Assembly (NCBI GenBank): GCA_040905885.1
Contig: JBBDQR010000157.1
Span: 15,882 to 79,881 of the forward strand
Direction of reading: 5' to 3'
DNA length: 64,000 nucleotides
Source of the DNA: JACVRU01 sp040905885
GTDB lineage: Bacteria > Actinomycetota > Thermoleophilia > Gaiellales > Gaiellaceae
Shown here: one piece after another, positions 15,839 to 23,846 of the stretch
How the letters are laid out: each line of letters starts with the position of its first letter
How positions within the stretch are numbered: the stretch's first letter is position 1
Position numbers and translations under genes: made by a program
Notes under the pieces: generated by a model
Databases searched by the model: none
Seen by the model: only the letters and a program-made list of their open reading frames with translations
Told to the model about the DNA's origin: nothing

Positions 15839-16768
15839 GTGAGGCTCGACGGCATCCACCACGTCACCTGCATCACCGGGGACGCGCCGCGCAACGTCGA
15901 CTTCTACGCGCGCGTGCTCGGGTTGCGGATGGTCAAGAAGACGGTCAACCAGGACGACCCGACCGTCTACCACCTCTTCTACGCCGACGAGGAGGGCAGC
16001 CCCGGGGCCGACATCACCTTCTTCGAGTACCCGGGCGCGCGCCGCGGCCACGCCGGCGCGGGGATGATCCACACGATCACGTGGCGGGTCGCCTCGCCGG
16101 CGGCGCTCGACTTCTGGGCCGACCGGCTCGCGGGCGAGCGGATCGAGACCGAGCGCGACAGCGACCGGCTCTCGTTCGCCGATCCCGAGGGCCTCGGCCT
16201 CGAGCTCCGGATCGTCGAGACCGAGGACGAGCCGCTCCTCGCCCACCACGCGGAGATCCCCGAGGAGCACGCGCTCCAGGGCTTCGACGGCGTCCGCGCC
16301 TTCAGCGACGACCCCGACCAGAGCCGCGCCTTCCTCGTGGAGACGCTCGGCTTCTGGCCGGAAGGAGAGGACGCCTACAACGTGCGCGGGGAGACGCGCG
16401 GCTCCGGCTACGCCTACGACCGCAGCGAGCAGCGGGGGCTCGGCGGCGCCGGCACCGTCCACCACGTCGCCTGGTCGTCGACGATGGAGGACCACGAGGC
16501 GTGGCAGCGGCGGGTCGCCGAGTCGGGCGCCCGGCCGACGCCGATCATCGACCGATTCTGGTTCCGCTCGATCTACTTCCGCGAGCCGAGCGGCGTCCTC
16601 TTCGAGATCGCCACGGTCGGGCCCGGCTTCGCCGCCGACGAGCCGGTCGAGACTCTCGGCGAGCGGCTCGTCCTGCCGCCCGCCTTCGAGCACCTGCGCG
16701 ACGAGGTGGAGCAGCGGCTCACGCCACTCCCCAACCCGCGCGAGCTCGCTAGTCCCGCGTCCCGCTGA
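15839..16768 (+). CDS. Ring-cleaving dioxygenase-like protein (two VOC domains)
   Basis: 309 residues. Two vicinal-oxygen-chelate modules are visible. The first (residues 3-130) begins LDGIHHVTCITGDAPRNVDFY; the second (about 150-270) contains GTVHHVAWSSTMEDHE and SIYFREPSGVLFEIAT. Candidate Fe ligands are His7 or His8 and the paired His in TVHHVAW together with Glu in LFEIAT. This matches the MhqO/MhqA-like subgroup annotated as ring-cleaving dioxygenases acting on hydroquinone-type substrates. A TAGCCT box overlaps the upstream stop codon 7 bases before the GTG, suggesting a leaderless start. The 3' end overlaps the next gene by 20 bases in convergent orientation. Confidence 0.82.
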   Translation: MRLDGIHHVTCITGDAPRNVDFYARVLGLRMVKKTVNQDDPTVYHLFYADEEGSPGADITFFEYPGARRGHAGAGMIHTITWRVASPAALDFWADRLAGERIETERDSDRLSFADPEGLGLELRIVETEDEPLLAHHAEIPEEHALQGFDGVRAFSDDPDQSRAFLVETLGFWPEGEDAYNVRGETRGSGYAYDRSEQRGLGGAGTVHHVAWSSTMEDHEAWQRRVAESGARPTPIIDRFWFRSIYFREPSGVLFEIATVGPGFAADEPVETLGERLVLPPAFEHLRDEVEQRLTPLPNPRELASPASR

Positions 16769-17153
16769 GGACGTTGATGATCACGATCGCGATCAGGATC
16801 AGGAGCCAGACGAGCCCGCCCAGCCGGAAGCCCGGGGTCTCGGCCGCCTCGACGTCGACCTCCTGCTCCTCGCCCGGGTCGTAACCGGCCGCCTGCACCT
16901 CGCCCTCCAGCACCTTCGTCGCGTCACCCTCTTCCGCCGCCCGCTGCAACACCTCCAGCAGCCGCTGCGCCTCGGCCTGCTGCCCTCCCTCCCCGCCCTG
17001 CGCGATCGCCGTCGCCAGCACGCCGATCGCCCGCAGCGACTTGCGGTCGCCCTTGAGCCGCGCGGGCTCGAGCTCGTTCCAGAGGATCACCAGGGCGCCG
17101 TCCGCGTCGCCGCGGCGCAGCGCCGCGCGCGCCTGCTTGATCCCGTCGCGCAT
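16749..17153 (-). CDS. Small helical protein with C-terminal membrane anchor
   Basis: 134 residues from the ATG at 17153. The first 85 residues are helical and repeat-like (IKQARAALRRGDADGALVIL, RLLEVLQRAAEEGDATKVLEG), resembling a TPR-type scaffold. An acidic linker leads to a C-terminal membrane segment (GGLVWLLILIAIVIINVLSG), so it is a tail-anchored protein. It begins 4 bases after the stop of the MMPL remnant and was probably co-transcribed with the intact transporter gene. Function unknown. Confidence 0.6.
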   Translation of the reverse strand: MRDGIKQARAALRRGDADGALVILWNELEPARLKGDRKSLRAIGVLATAIAQGGEGGQQAEAQRLLEVLQRAAEEGDATKVLEGEVQAAGYDPGEEQEVDVEAAETPGFRLGGLVWLLILIAIVIINVLSGTRD

Positions 17154-17157
17154 GGGC

Positions 17158-17346
17158 TCAGTATTCCGCCTTGGAGGGCGCCCCGCGCGGGACGCCGGGC
17201 CACCACCTGGCGCGGCCGACGAGCGAGATCAGCCCCGGCACGAGGAACGTGCGGACGAGGAACGTGTCGATCAGGATCCCGACCGCCATCACGAAGGCGA
17301 ACTCCCGGAACGCCGCCAGGGGGACGATCGCCAGCAGCGAGAACGA
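17158..17346 (-). pseudogene. C-terminal remnant of an MMPL/RND-type membrane transporter
   Basis: The minus strand encodes about 62 residues, SFSLLAIVPLAAFREFAFVM then AVGILIDTFLVRTFLVPGLI, ending at the TGA at 17160-17158. This is the final pair of membrane helices and C-terminus of MMPL-family lipid or drug exporters, which are normally over 700 residues. The coding sequence stops abruptly at 17347, exactly where a copy of the MITE terminal repeat begins. The 5' part of the gene is absent from this window. It cannot form a working transporter. Confidence 0.8.
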
Positions 17347-17368
17347 GTATTGCTGGATGGCGCGCTAG
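17347..17368. repeat. Solo terminal repeat of the MITE plus CTAG
   Basis: Read on the minus strand after CTAG (17365-17368), the sequence is CGCGCCATCCAGCAATAC. It matches 16 of 18 bases of the right end of the 9421-9622 element. Similarity stops at the 18th base, where MMPL coding sequence begins. The CTAG contains the TAG stop codon of the BON-domain gene. Confidence 0.75.
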
Positions 17369-17817
17369 TGCGGCGCCGGGGTGCCGGGCAGGTGGAGGAG
17401 GTTCTCGACCTCGCGCACCTCGGGGACGCTCCGGGCGCGCTCGACGAGCTCCTCGATCAGCTCCGGCCGCGGCACCTCGCCGCGCAGCTCGACGACGCCG
17501 TCACGCGCCTGGACGTTGATCTGGCCCTTGGGCACGTCGGGGCCGCGGAAGATCTCCGTCTCGACCTTGCGCGCGAGCGCCGGGTCGTTCAGCAGGCCGG
17601 CCTTCGGCTCGTGCCGGAGGTGGGTCGCCTTCTGCTTCAGGCCGTAGACGTCGGAGCCGACCCGCCGGCCGAGGCGGCCGAGCTCGCGGCCGCGGCGCCG
17701 GAAGAAGGCGGGCACGCGCTGGGCGAGCTGGGCCCGCCGACGGCGTCCGCTGACCGGGTCGAAGAAGAAGCCCGCCAGCGCTCCGCCGAGGGCCGCGAGC
17801 GGCGCAATCCGTTTCAT
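17365..17817 (-). CDS. BON-domain protein
   Basis: 150 residues from the ATG at 17817, which has a GGGGGG ribosome site 4 bases upstream. A short hydrophobic N-terminus (APLAALGGALAGFFFDP) is followed by a very basic region (about 24-60). Residues 80-145 form a BON domain (ARKVETEIFRGPDVPKGQIN, VVELRGEVPRPELIEELV, VREVENLLHLPG), a fold that often binds phospholipid surfaces. GAxxGFFFDPxxGRRRRA at the N-terminus is common in actinobacterial BON proteins of unknown role. Its stop codon is part of the CTAG next to the solo element end. Confidence 0.78.
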   Translation of the reverse strand: MKRIAPLAALGGALAGFFFDPVSGRRRRAQLAQRVPAFFRRRGRELGRLGRRVGSDVYGLKQKATHLRHEPKAGLLNDPALARKVETEIFRGPDVPKGQINVQARDGVVELRGEVPRPELIEELVERARSVPEVREVENLLHLPGTPAPH

Positions 17818-17868
17818 CTGACCCCCCTGCGTTCGCTTACGCGGGAGGGCTACCCAGACCTGCGGGTT

Positions 17869-18162
17869 CTAGTCCCCCCAGTCGAAGTCGCGCGAGCGGC
17901 CCCAGAGGCTGTCTTCGACGTCCTCCTGCTCGGCGGGCTCCGCCGGCGGCACGTGGGCCTCGACTTCGGCGTTGATTGCCCCGTCCATCGTCTCCTCGAT
18001 CCTGGCCTGCTCCTCGGTCTTGAAGAGAGGATGGTTCTCGAAGGGATCCCGGATCATGTACGCGTCGAGCGGCATCTGCGGCTCGAGCGGCTTGTTGCGC
18101 TCCTTGAGCGCGAGATGGTCCTGGATCACCTCTGAAAACAGCGACGTGGTCTCAACCTGCAT
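17869..18162 (-). CDS. Uncharacterised small acidic protein
   Basis: 97 residues from the ATG at 18162 with a GGAGG ribosome site 5 bases upstream. Sequence includes LFSEVIQDHLALKERNKPLE, RDPFENHPLFKTEEQARIEE and ends GRSRDFDWGD. It has no membrane segment or signal. A TACACT box at 18201-18196 could be its -10. Function not recognised; composition and ribosome site support a real gene. Confidence 0.65.
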   Translation of the reverse strand: MQVETTSLFSEVIQDHLALKERNKPLEPQMPLDAYMIRDPFENHPLFKTEEQARIEETMDGAINAEVEAHVPPAEPAEQEDVEDSLWGRSRDFDWGD

Positions 18163-18231
18163 GAAGTCCTCCGCAATTCGGGGCCGAGAGCCCGAAGTGT
18201 AGTCCGTTTTCGGGACGTTTGACCGACTTCC

Positions 18232-20001
18232 TTACGCGGCCGAGACCGGGCTCGTGCCGATCGACACGCAGTTCCGGCCGCGCCGCTTCGCATCGTAGAG
18301 CGCCCCGTCCGCGGACGCGATCAGCTCCTCGGCACTCGCGAGCGGCGGCTGGCCCGCCACGCCGAAGCTCGCCGTCACGTGCAGCGGCAGGCCCTCCGCG
18401 GTCAGGATCGTCCGCTCGGCCAGCGCCGTCCGCACGCGCTCGGCGAGACGCGCCGCGCCGGCCAGGTCGGTCCCGGGCAGGATCAGGCAGAACTCCTCGC
18501 CGCCCCAGCGGGCCGCCAGGTCGATCTCGCGGACTGTCCCGGCGAGCACGGTGGCGAGCTCGCGCAGCACGAGGTCGCCGCTCGGGTGGCCGAAGCGGTC
18601 GTTCACCTGCTTGAAGTGGTCGAGGTCGGCGAAGACGAGCGAGAGCGGGGAGCCGAAGCGCACCGCGCGGGCGAGCTCGACCGTCAGCGCCTGCTCGGCG
18701 GCGCGCCGGTTGGCGAGGCCGGTGAGCGCGTCGACGAGCGCCTGCTGCTCGAGGATGCGGTGCAGCCGCGCGTTCTCGAGCGCGATCACGGCGTGGCCGA
18801 CGAGCAGGGACGCCGTCTCGATGTCGAGCACGGAGAACTCGGAGCCGTAGAGCACGAGCGAGCCGAAGCTCGTCCCGCCCGCCTGCAGCGGCAGCTCGAC
18901 GCGCTTGGGGCCGGCATCCGGATCGCCCACCTGGACGACTCGGCCGTCGGGCCCGGTCACGTGGCCGCCGCTCGCGCGCGTGGACTCGACGGCCGTCTCG
19001 GCGATCGCACGCAGGAGCTGGTCGACGTCGTGGGTGGACGCGAGCGCCTCCCCGAACCGGATGGTCACGTCGCGGAGCCGGCGGCGCTCGGCTTCGAGGT
19101 CCTCGAGCCGCTCCTCCAGCTGCTCGGCCATCTCGTTGAAGGCCGAGCCGAGGCGGGCGAACTCGTCGCTGCCGCGCACGGTGACCCGCTCTGAGAGACG
19201 GCCCTCGGCGAGCCCGCGGGCCGCGGCGACGAGCCGCCGGAGCGTGGCCACGATCGACTGGCCGAGCACGTAGGCGACGCCGGCGATGAGGGCGAGCGAG
19301 GCCGCGAGCGCGGCGAGCAGGCGCAGCCAGCTGGTGCGGTTGGCCGACTCGATCCACTCCTGCGGGGAGAGCACGGCGAGGCGGAGGCCGGTGTCGGACG
19401 TGCTCGTCTTGGTGGCGAGCGCCCGGAAGCGGCTGCCGCCGATGCCGACGACCCGCGGGTGGTCGAGCGGCAGGTCGAGGCGGCCGCCGAGGCCGGGCGA
19501 GGCGGCGACGATCCTGCCGTCTTCGACGAGCGCGAGCCGCTGGCCGGGGCGCAGGCCGGCGCTGGCGCGCAGACGGTCGGCGAGCGTCTGGTCGAGGGGC
19601 AGCGACGCGATCACCCGGCCGAGCAGCCGCCCGTCGGTGGTGATGATCGACGCGCTCCGCTCCACCGCGGCGGGGTACTTGTCGCCGACCGTGAACTTGC
19701 CGTTGGCGTCGACGCGTACGCGCGACGAGGACTGGACGAGCGCCGCGAGCTCCGGCAGCTCGCCCCGCGCGAGCGCGTCGCGGACGCGCAGGTCGGCGGC
19801 GAAGCCGGCCGCGAGCTCCCGCGTGTAGGCGATCTCCTCCGCGTACGCGGCCGAGCCGGCACGCAGCGCCGCCTGGAGCTGGGCGTCCACGGTCCGCGCC
19901 TCGCTCCGCGCGAGCACCGCGCCGAAGCCCGCGAAGACTGCCGCCAGCGGCAGCAGCGTCAGCAGGAGGAAGTACGTGGCGAGCTTGACCTTGAAACTCA
20001 G
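18232..20001 (-). CDS. Membrane diguanylate cyclase (sensor-HAMP-GAF-like-GGDEF)
   Basis: About 589 residues if translation starts at the CTG at 20001; the first canonical start (GTG 19917) would remove the first membrane helix. Order: TM1 (KLATYFLLLTLLPLAAVFAG), an extracytoplasmic sensor of about 190 residues, TM2 (LRLLAALAASLALIAGVAYV), a HAMP segment, a GAF-like region, and a GGDEF domain with RWGGEEF near residue 499. REID five residues before GGEEF is an intact c-di-GMP inhibitory I-site. The protein should make c-di-GMP in response to an external signal. A 20-codon ORF ends with its TGA overlapping the CTG, the same CTGA/GTGA arrangement used elsewhere in this window. Confidence 0.85.
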   Translation of the reverse strand: MSFKVKLATYFLLLTLLPLAAVFAGFGAVLARSEARTVDAQLQAALRAGSAAYAEEIAYTRELAAGFAADLRVRDALARGELPELAALVQSSSRVRVDANGKFTVGDKYPAAVERSASIITTDGRLLGRVIASLPLDQTLADRLRASAGLRPGQRLALVEDGRIVAASPGLGGRLDLPLDHPRVVGIGGSRFRALATKTSTSDTGLRLAVLSPQEWIESANRTSWLRLLAALAASLALIAGVAYVLGQSIVATLRRLVAAARGLAEGRLSERVTVRGSDEFARLGSAFNEMAEQLEERLEDLEAERRRLRDVTIRFGEALASTHDVDQLLRAIAETAVESTRASGGHVTGPDGRVVQVGDPDAGPKRVELPLQAGGTSFGSLVLYGSEFSVLDIETASLLVGHAVIALENARLHRILEQQALVDALTGLANRRAAEQALTVELARAVRFGSPLSLVFADLDHFKQVNDRFGHPSGDLVLRELATVLAGTVREIDLAARWGGEEFCLILPGTDLAGAARLAERVRTALAERTILTAEGLPLHVTASFGVAGQPPLASAEELIASADGALYDAKRRGRNCVSIGTSPVSAA

Positions 20002-20060
20002 TGCCGCAACCTCGTCTCGGTAGGCGTGTGCATCCCTCGTTCGAGGGTTTCGCTTTTCAT
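19998..20060 (-). CDS. Possible 20-codon leader peptide upstream of the diguanylate cyclase
   Basis: Starts ATG at 20060, reads MKSETLERGMHTPTETRLRH and stops at TGA 20000-19998, overlapping the proposed CTG start by two bases. It contains a small palindrome (CCTCGAACGAGG). No good ribosome site precedes it, so the call is tentative; it may only be untranslated leader. Confidence 0.25.
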   Translation of the reverse strand: MKSETLERGMHTPTETRLRH

Positions 20061-20073
20061 CGGCAAATCGGCC

Positions 20074-22920
20074 CTAGGAGTTGAGGGCCAGCGCTTCCCG
20101 CAGGATCCGGCCCTGCTCGACGAGATGCGCGGTGGGATAGCCCTCGCTCGGGCTCGCGCGCCAGGGGCGACCCACGTAGCGGACGGGGACCTCGCCGGCG
20201 ATCTCCTCGAGCCGGTGGCGGATCGTCCGCCAGGCGCCCATGTTCTGCGGCTCCTCCTGGGCCCAGACGATCTCCTCGAGGCCCGGATAGCCTCCGACCA
20301 GAGCGCGCCCGGCCTCGACGGGGAACGGGTAGAGCTGCTCGATCCGTGCCACCCCCACCGCAGGCGCCTCCGCCTGCAGCTCGTGGCCGAGCAGGTCGTA
20401 GGCGAGCTTGCCGGAGCAGAGTACGAGGCGGCGGACGGCCGCCTTGTCGGTCCGCTCCTCGTCGTCCAGCACCGGCCGGAAGCCGCCGCCGGCGAGCTCG
20501 GCGAGGGTGGTGGACGCCTCCTTCAGCCTGAGCAGCCCCTTCGGCGTCATCACGATCAGCGGCCTGCCCTTCGGGTCGAGCGCCTGCCGCCGCAGCAGGT
20601 GGAAGTACTGCGCCGAGGTGGTGCAGTTGGCGACGCGGATGTTCTCCTGGGCGGCGAGCGAGAGGAAGCGCTCGAGCCGCGCGGAGGAATGCTCGGGGCC
20701 GTTGCCCTCGTAGCCGTGCGGGAGGAGCAGCGTCAGCCGGGACGTCTGCTTCCACTTCGAGAGGCCGGAGACCATGAACTGGTCGACGATCACCTGGGCG
20801 CCGTTGACGAAGTCGCCGAACTGCGCCTCCCAGAGGACGAGCGCCTCGCCCGCGGCGACCGAGTAGCCGTACTCGAACCCGAGCGCGGCGAGCTCGGAGA
20901 GCGGCGAGTTGTGCACCTCGAAGGCGGCCGACGCGCCGTCGAGCCACTGGATCGGCGCGTGGCGCTCGCCGCTCTCGGCGTCGTGGAGGACGAGGTGGCG
21001 GTGCGAGAACGTCCCCCGCTCGGTGTCCTGGCCGGTCAGTCGGACGGGGATGCCCTCGGTGACCAGGCTCGCCAGCGCGAGCGCCTCCGCCTGGCCCCAG
21101 TCGATGCCGCCCTCGTCGAGCGCCGTGCGCCGCCGCTCGAGCTGCTTGGCGAGCTTGGGGTGCACGGTGAAGCCTTCGGGCACCGCCAGCAGCTGCTCGT
21201 TGAGGCTGCGCAGCTTCTCCTCGGCGAGGCGCGTGTCGACGCCCGAGTCCGCCCCGGAGGGCGTGCGCTCGCTGCGCGACTTGGCCGGCATGTCCTCGCC
21301 GAAGGTCGACCGGAGGCTCTCGTGTGCGGCGCGCAGCCGCTGCTGGACCTCGTCCACCAGGCCCTCCGCGTCCTCGGGCGTCACCTCCCCGGCCTCTGCG
21401 AGCAGGCGAGCGAACTGCTCCCGGACGGTCGGCTGCGCGGCGATTCGCGCGGCCATCAGCGGCTGCGTGTAGGCGGGCTCGTCCTGCTCGTTGTGGCCGT
21501 GCCGCCGGTAGCCGACGAGGTCGATGACGACATCGCGGCCGAAGCGGCGCCGGTAGGCCATCGCCAGGCGGACGGCGGCGATCGCGGCCTCGGGATCGTC
21601 GGCGTTGACGTGCACGATCGGCACGTCGAAGCCCTTGGCGAGGTCGCTCGCGTAGCGGGTCGAGCGCCCCTCGGCGGGGTCGGTCGTGAAGCCGACCTGG
21701 TTGTTGGCGATCACGTGCAGCGTGCCCCCGGTCGTGTAGCCGGCGAGGGCGCTGAGGTTGAACGTCTCGGCGACGACCCCCTGCGCGGCGAAGGACGCGT
21801 CGCCGTGGATCAGCACCGGCAGCGCGACCGCGGGCTCGTGCAGCGCCTCCGAGGGGCTCCGGTCGGTCTGCTTCGCGCGCGTGAAGCCCTCGACGACCGG
21901 GTCGACGGCCTCCAGGTGGCTGGGGTTCGAGGAGAGCGTGACCGTGATCTCGCCGGCCCGGGTCTTCCGGGAGCCGCGGGCGCCGAGGTGGTACTTGACG
22001 TCGCCCGTGCCGCCCTCCGGGTCGGCGGAGACCGCCTCGATCGTCCGCTCACCCTCGAACTCGCGCAGGATCGACTCGTACGGCCGGCCGACCGTGTGGG
22101 CGAGGACGTTCAGGCGGCCGCGGTGGGCCACCCCGAGCACGGTCTCGTGGGCGCCGGCCTCCGCCGCCAGCTCGATCGCCTCGTCGAGCATCGGCACCAG
22201 CACGTCGAGCCCCTCGATCGAGAACTGCTTCTGCCCGAGGAAGGTCTTGCGCAGGAACGTCTCCAGCCCCTCGACCTCGGAGAGCCGCGCGAGCAGCGTG
22301 CGCCGCTCGTCCGGCGGCAGCGGCTGCCGGTAGGCGGCCGACTCGATCGCCTGGCGCAGCCAGACGCGCTGCTCGTGGTCGGCGATGTGCTCGATCTCGT
22401 AGGCGATCGTTCCGCAGTACGTCTCCTCGAGCCGCGGGATCGCGTCGGCGAGCGTCTCGGCCTCGACGTTGAGCCTGAGGATGGCCGCGGGAATCCTCTG
22501 CTGCAGCTCCGGCGTGAGCTTCGGGATGTACCGCATCGGGTCGAGCGCCGGGTCACCGGGCGGCTCGGAGCCGAGCGGGTCGTGCCTCGCGGCGAGGTGG
22601 CCGTGCGTCCGGTAGGCCTTGACGAGCGCCATCGCGGCGGCGACGCCGCCGACGAGCTCCCCATCGAGGGCGGCTTCAGGGGCGACCGGCGTGGGCGCGA
22701 CCGGCGGCGCCGGCTCGGCGACGGCGGCCTGCCCGTTCCCCGCCCGCGCCGCCTCGAGCAGGCGCGCGAGCCCCGGATGGTCGGCGAAGAGCGGCGAATC
22801 CCCGCGCTCGAACAGCTCCCGCCACTCGGGCGGGACCGAGGCGGGATTCTCCAGGTACTCGTCGAGGAGCAGTTGCGCGTAGCCCGCGTTCAGCCCGTCG
22901 ACGTCACGTCGCTCGGCCAT
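20074..22920 (-). CDS. sucA: 2-oxoglutarate dehydrogenase E1 component
   Basis: 948 residues from the ATG at 22920 with a strong CAGGAGGG ribosome site. It decarboxylates 2-oxoglutarate using thiamine diphosphate and passes the succinyl group to the E2 lipoyl domain. Visible family signatures include GVAHRGRLNVLAH, LSSNPSHLEAVDPVVEG, the ThDP/Mg motif HGDASFAAQGVV...IANNQVGF, and GYRRHGHNEQDEP. The N-terminus (GLNAGYAQLLLDEYLENP, PEWRELFE) is the short OdhA/SucA type. It lacks the fused E2 acyltransferase domain of mycobacterial Kgd (about 1230 residues), so a separate E2 must exist elsewhere. Downstream is the diguanylate cyclase, 72 bases away. Confidence 0.95.
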   Translation of the reverse strand: MAERRDVDGLNAGYAQLLLDEYLENPASVPPEWRELFERGDSPLFADHPGLARLLEAARAGNGQAAVAEPAPPVAPTPVAPEAALDGELVGGVAAAMALVKAYRTHGHLAARHDPLGSEPPGDPALDPMRYIPKLTPELQQRIPAAILRLNVEAETLADAIPRLEETYCGTIAYEIEHIADHEQRVWLRQAIESAAYRQPLPPDERRTLLARLSEVEGLETFLRKTFLGQKQFSIEGLDVLVPMLDEAIELAAEAGAHETVLGVAHRGRLNVLAHTVGRPYESILREFEGERTIEAVSADPEGGTGDVKYHLGARGSRKTRAGEITVTLSSNPSHLEAVDPVVEGFTRAKQTDRSPSEALHEPAVALPVLIHGDASFAAQGVVAETFNLSALAGYTTGGTLHVIANNQVGFTTDPAEGRSTRYASDLAKGFDVPIVHVNADDPEAAIAAVRLAMAYRRRFGRDVVIDLVGYRRHGHNEQDEPAYTQPLMAARIAAQPTVREQFARLLAEAGEVTPEDAEGLVDEVQQRLRAAHESLRSTFGEDMPAKSRSERTPSGADSGVDTRLAEEKLRSLNEQLLAVPEGFTVHPKLAKQLERRRTALDEGGIDWGQAEALALASLVTEGIPVRLTGQDTERGTFSHRHLVLHDAESGERHAPIQWLDGASAAFEVHNSPLSELAALGFEYGYSVAAGEALVLWEAQFGDFVNGAQVIVDQFMVSGLSKWKQTSRLTLLLPHGYEGNGPEHSSARLERFLSLAAQENIRVANCTTSAQYFHLLRRQALDPKGRPLIVMTPKGLLRLKEASTTLAELAGGGFRPVLDDEERTDKAAVRRLVLCSGKLAYDLLGHELQAEAPAVGVARIEQLYPFPVEAGRALVGGYPGLEEIVWAQEEPQNMGAWRTIRHRLEEIAGEVPVRYVGRPWRASPSEGYPTAHLVEQGRILREALALNS

Positions 22921-22944
22921 CGCCCTCCTGTTGTACCAGCCCGG

Positions 22945-23202
22945 CTACCAGAGAGCGGACTGCGTGGCCACGGCGATGGTCATCCCCACGGCGAACGCGA
23001 TCGCGCCGACGAACACCGCGAACGAGGCGAGGCGCTGGTGCCGGCCGCCGATCGTCACGGCAATGAGCGCGACGACGAGCGCGATCGGGACCGTCCGCAC
23101 CGGCTTGTAGGCGAGCCCGATCAGGCTCACCGCCACCGACGCCGCCGCGAGGAAGCCCGCGACGGCCTCGGCGGGACGCTCTCGGCGCTCGGAGACGCTC
23201 AT
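22945..23202 (-). CDS. Small membrane protein
   Basis: 85 residues from the ATG at 23202, overlapping the preceding stop as ATGA. Three hydrophobic segments (about 12-27, 33-50 and 58-80) are joined by short basic loops (IGGRHQRL). No family is recognised. It lies 24 bases upstream of sucA on the same strand and may be co-transcribed with it. Confidence 0.55.
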   Translation of the reverse strand: MSVSERRERPAEAVAGFLAAASVAVSLIGLAYKPVRTVPIALVVALIAVTIGGRHQRLASFAVFVGAIAFAVGMTIAVATQSALW

Positions 23203-23462
23203 CGGACGGCGACTCCAGCCCGTCGCAACGTCACAGGAGCGGCTCGCCGTCGCCCGCCGCAGGGGCTCGGGCGGCGTGGCCCGCGCAGGCGGCCACACCA
23301 GGGGCACGGCTCCGGATCGGGGAGCCGCGCCGGGTTGAGGGCGGCTTCGGGAGGCCGGGGCTCCGCCCGCACGGCCCACCACACGACGGCGCAGAGATAC
23401 ACGACCGGGATCTTGAGGATCACGAGCATGAAGACGACCTCGACGAGCATGTGGCTGTCCAC
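23199..23462 (-). CDS. Small membrane protein with Cys-rich tail
   Basis: 87 residues. One N-terminal membrane segment (VEVVFMLVILKIPVVYLCAV) is followed by a Pro/Arg-rich tail containing CPWCG and a further Cys, suggestive of a partial zinc ribbon. The start could be the ATG at 23462 or the in-frame ATG four codons later. The stop overlaps the next gene's ATG (ATGA), which supports translation. Function unknown. Confidence 0.5.
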   Translation of the reverse strand: MDSHMLVEVVFMLVILKIPVVYLCAVVWWAVRAEPRPPEAALNPARLPDPEPCPWCGRLRGPRRPSPCGGRRRAAPVTLRRAGVAVR

Positions 23463-23492
23463 GGAAGGGGCCTAGTGTAGTGGCCGGCGAGC

Positions 23493-23795
23493 TCAGCGCT
23501 CGAGCTTGCGCAGCATCCGGGCGAACGTGCCTCCGCCGAGGACGCGCTCCGCCCCGTTCCCAGCCCGCTCGCGCAGCTCCCGGTCGGAGGTGACGAGCCA
23601 GTAGGGGCCCTCGGGGGCGGCCGCCCAGCGGGCGATCCGGTCGTCCGCGCTCTCCGCGTCCTCGAAGACGACGAGGGCCCGGTGGCCCTCCTGCCGGGCC
23701 CAGCGCTCGACGAGCTCGACGAGCTCCTCGCGGTCGATGTTCGGCCAGAGGGAGCGCCGGACGTTCTCGGCGTCGACGAGGACGGTGACGGTCAT
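23493..23795 (-). CDS. NYN/PIN-like domain protein (putative ribonuclease)
   Basis: 100 residues from the ATG at 23795. It begins TVTVLVDAENVRRS, the metal-binding Asp-containing first strand of NYN (YacP-like, PIN-related) nuclease folds. A second acidic position lies in VTSDRELRERAGNG. It is shorter than most NYN proteins (about 150-170 residues) but retains the core. RNA cleavage is the usual role of the family; the target is unknown. It is divergent from the amidohydrolase. Confidence 0.7.
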   Translation of the reverse strand: MTVTVLVDAENVRRSLWPNIDREELVELVERWARQEGHRALVVFEDAESADDRIARWAAAPEGPYWLVTSDRELRERAGNGAERVLGGGTFARMLRKLER

Positions 23796-23846
23796 GCCAA
23801 GTCTTCTAACACGGCTCCCGCCCGCGCTAGGCGTTAGGGTCTGCCC

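Noticed and set aside
20074..22920. Mycobacterial-type Kgd (E2-E1 fusion)
   Set aside because: The N-terminus lacks the acyltransferase domain and the protein is 948 residues, matching the E1-only SucA/OdhA N-terminal type.
19459..23475. A very long open frame on the plus strand antisense to the diguanylate cyclase and sucA
   Set aside because: It is an artefact of high GC. The predicted protein is Arg/Gly/Glu/Val-rich with no motifs, and the minus strand encodes clear sucA.
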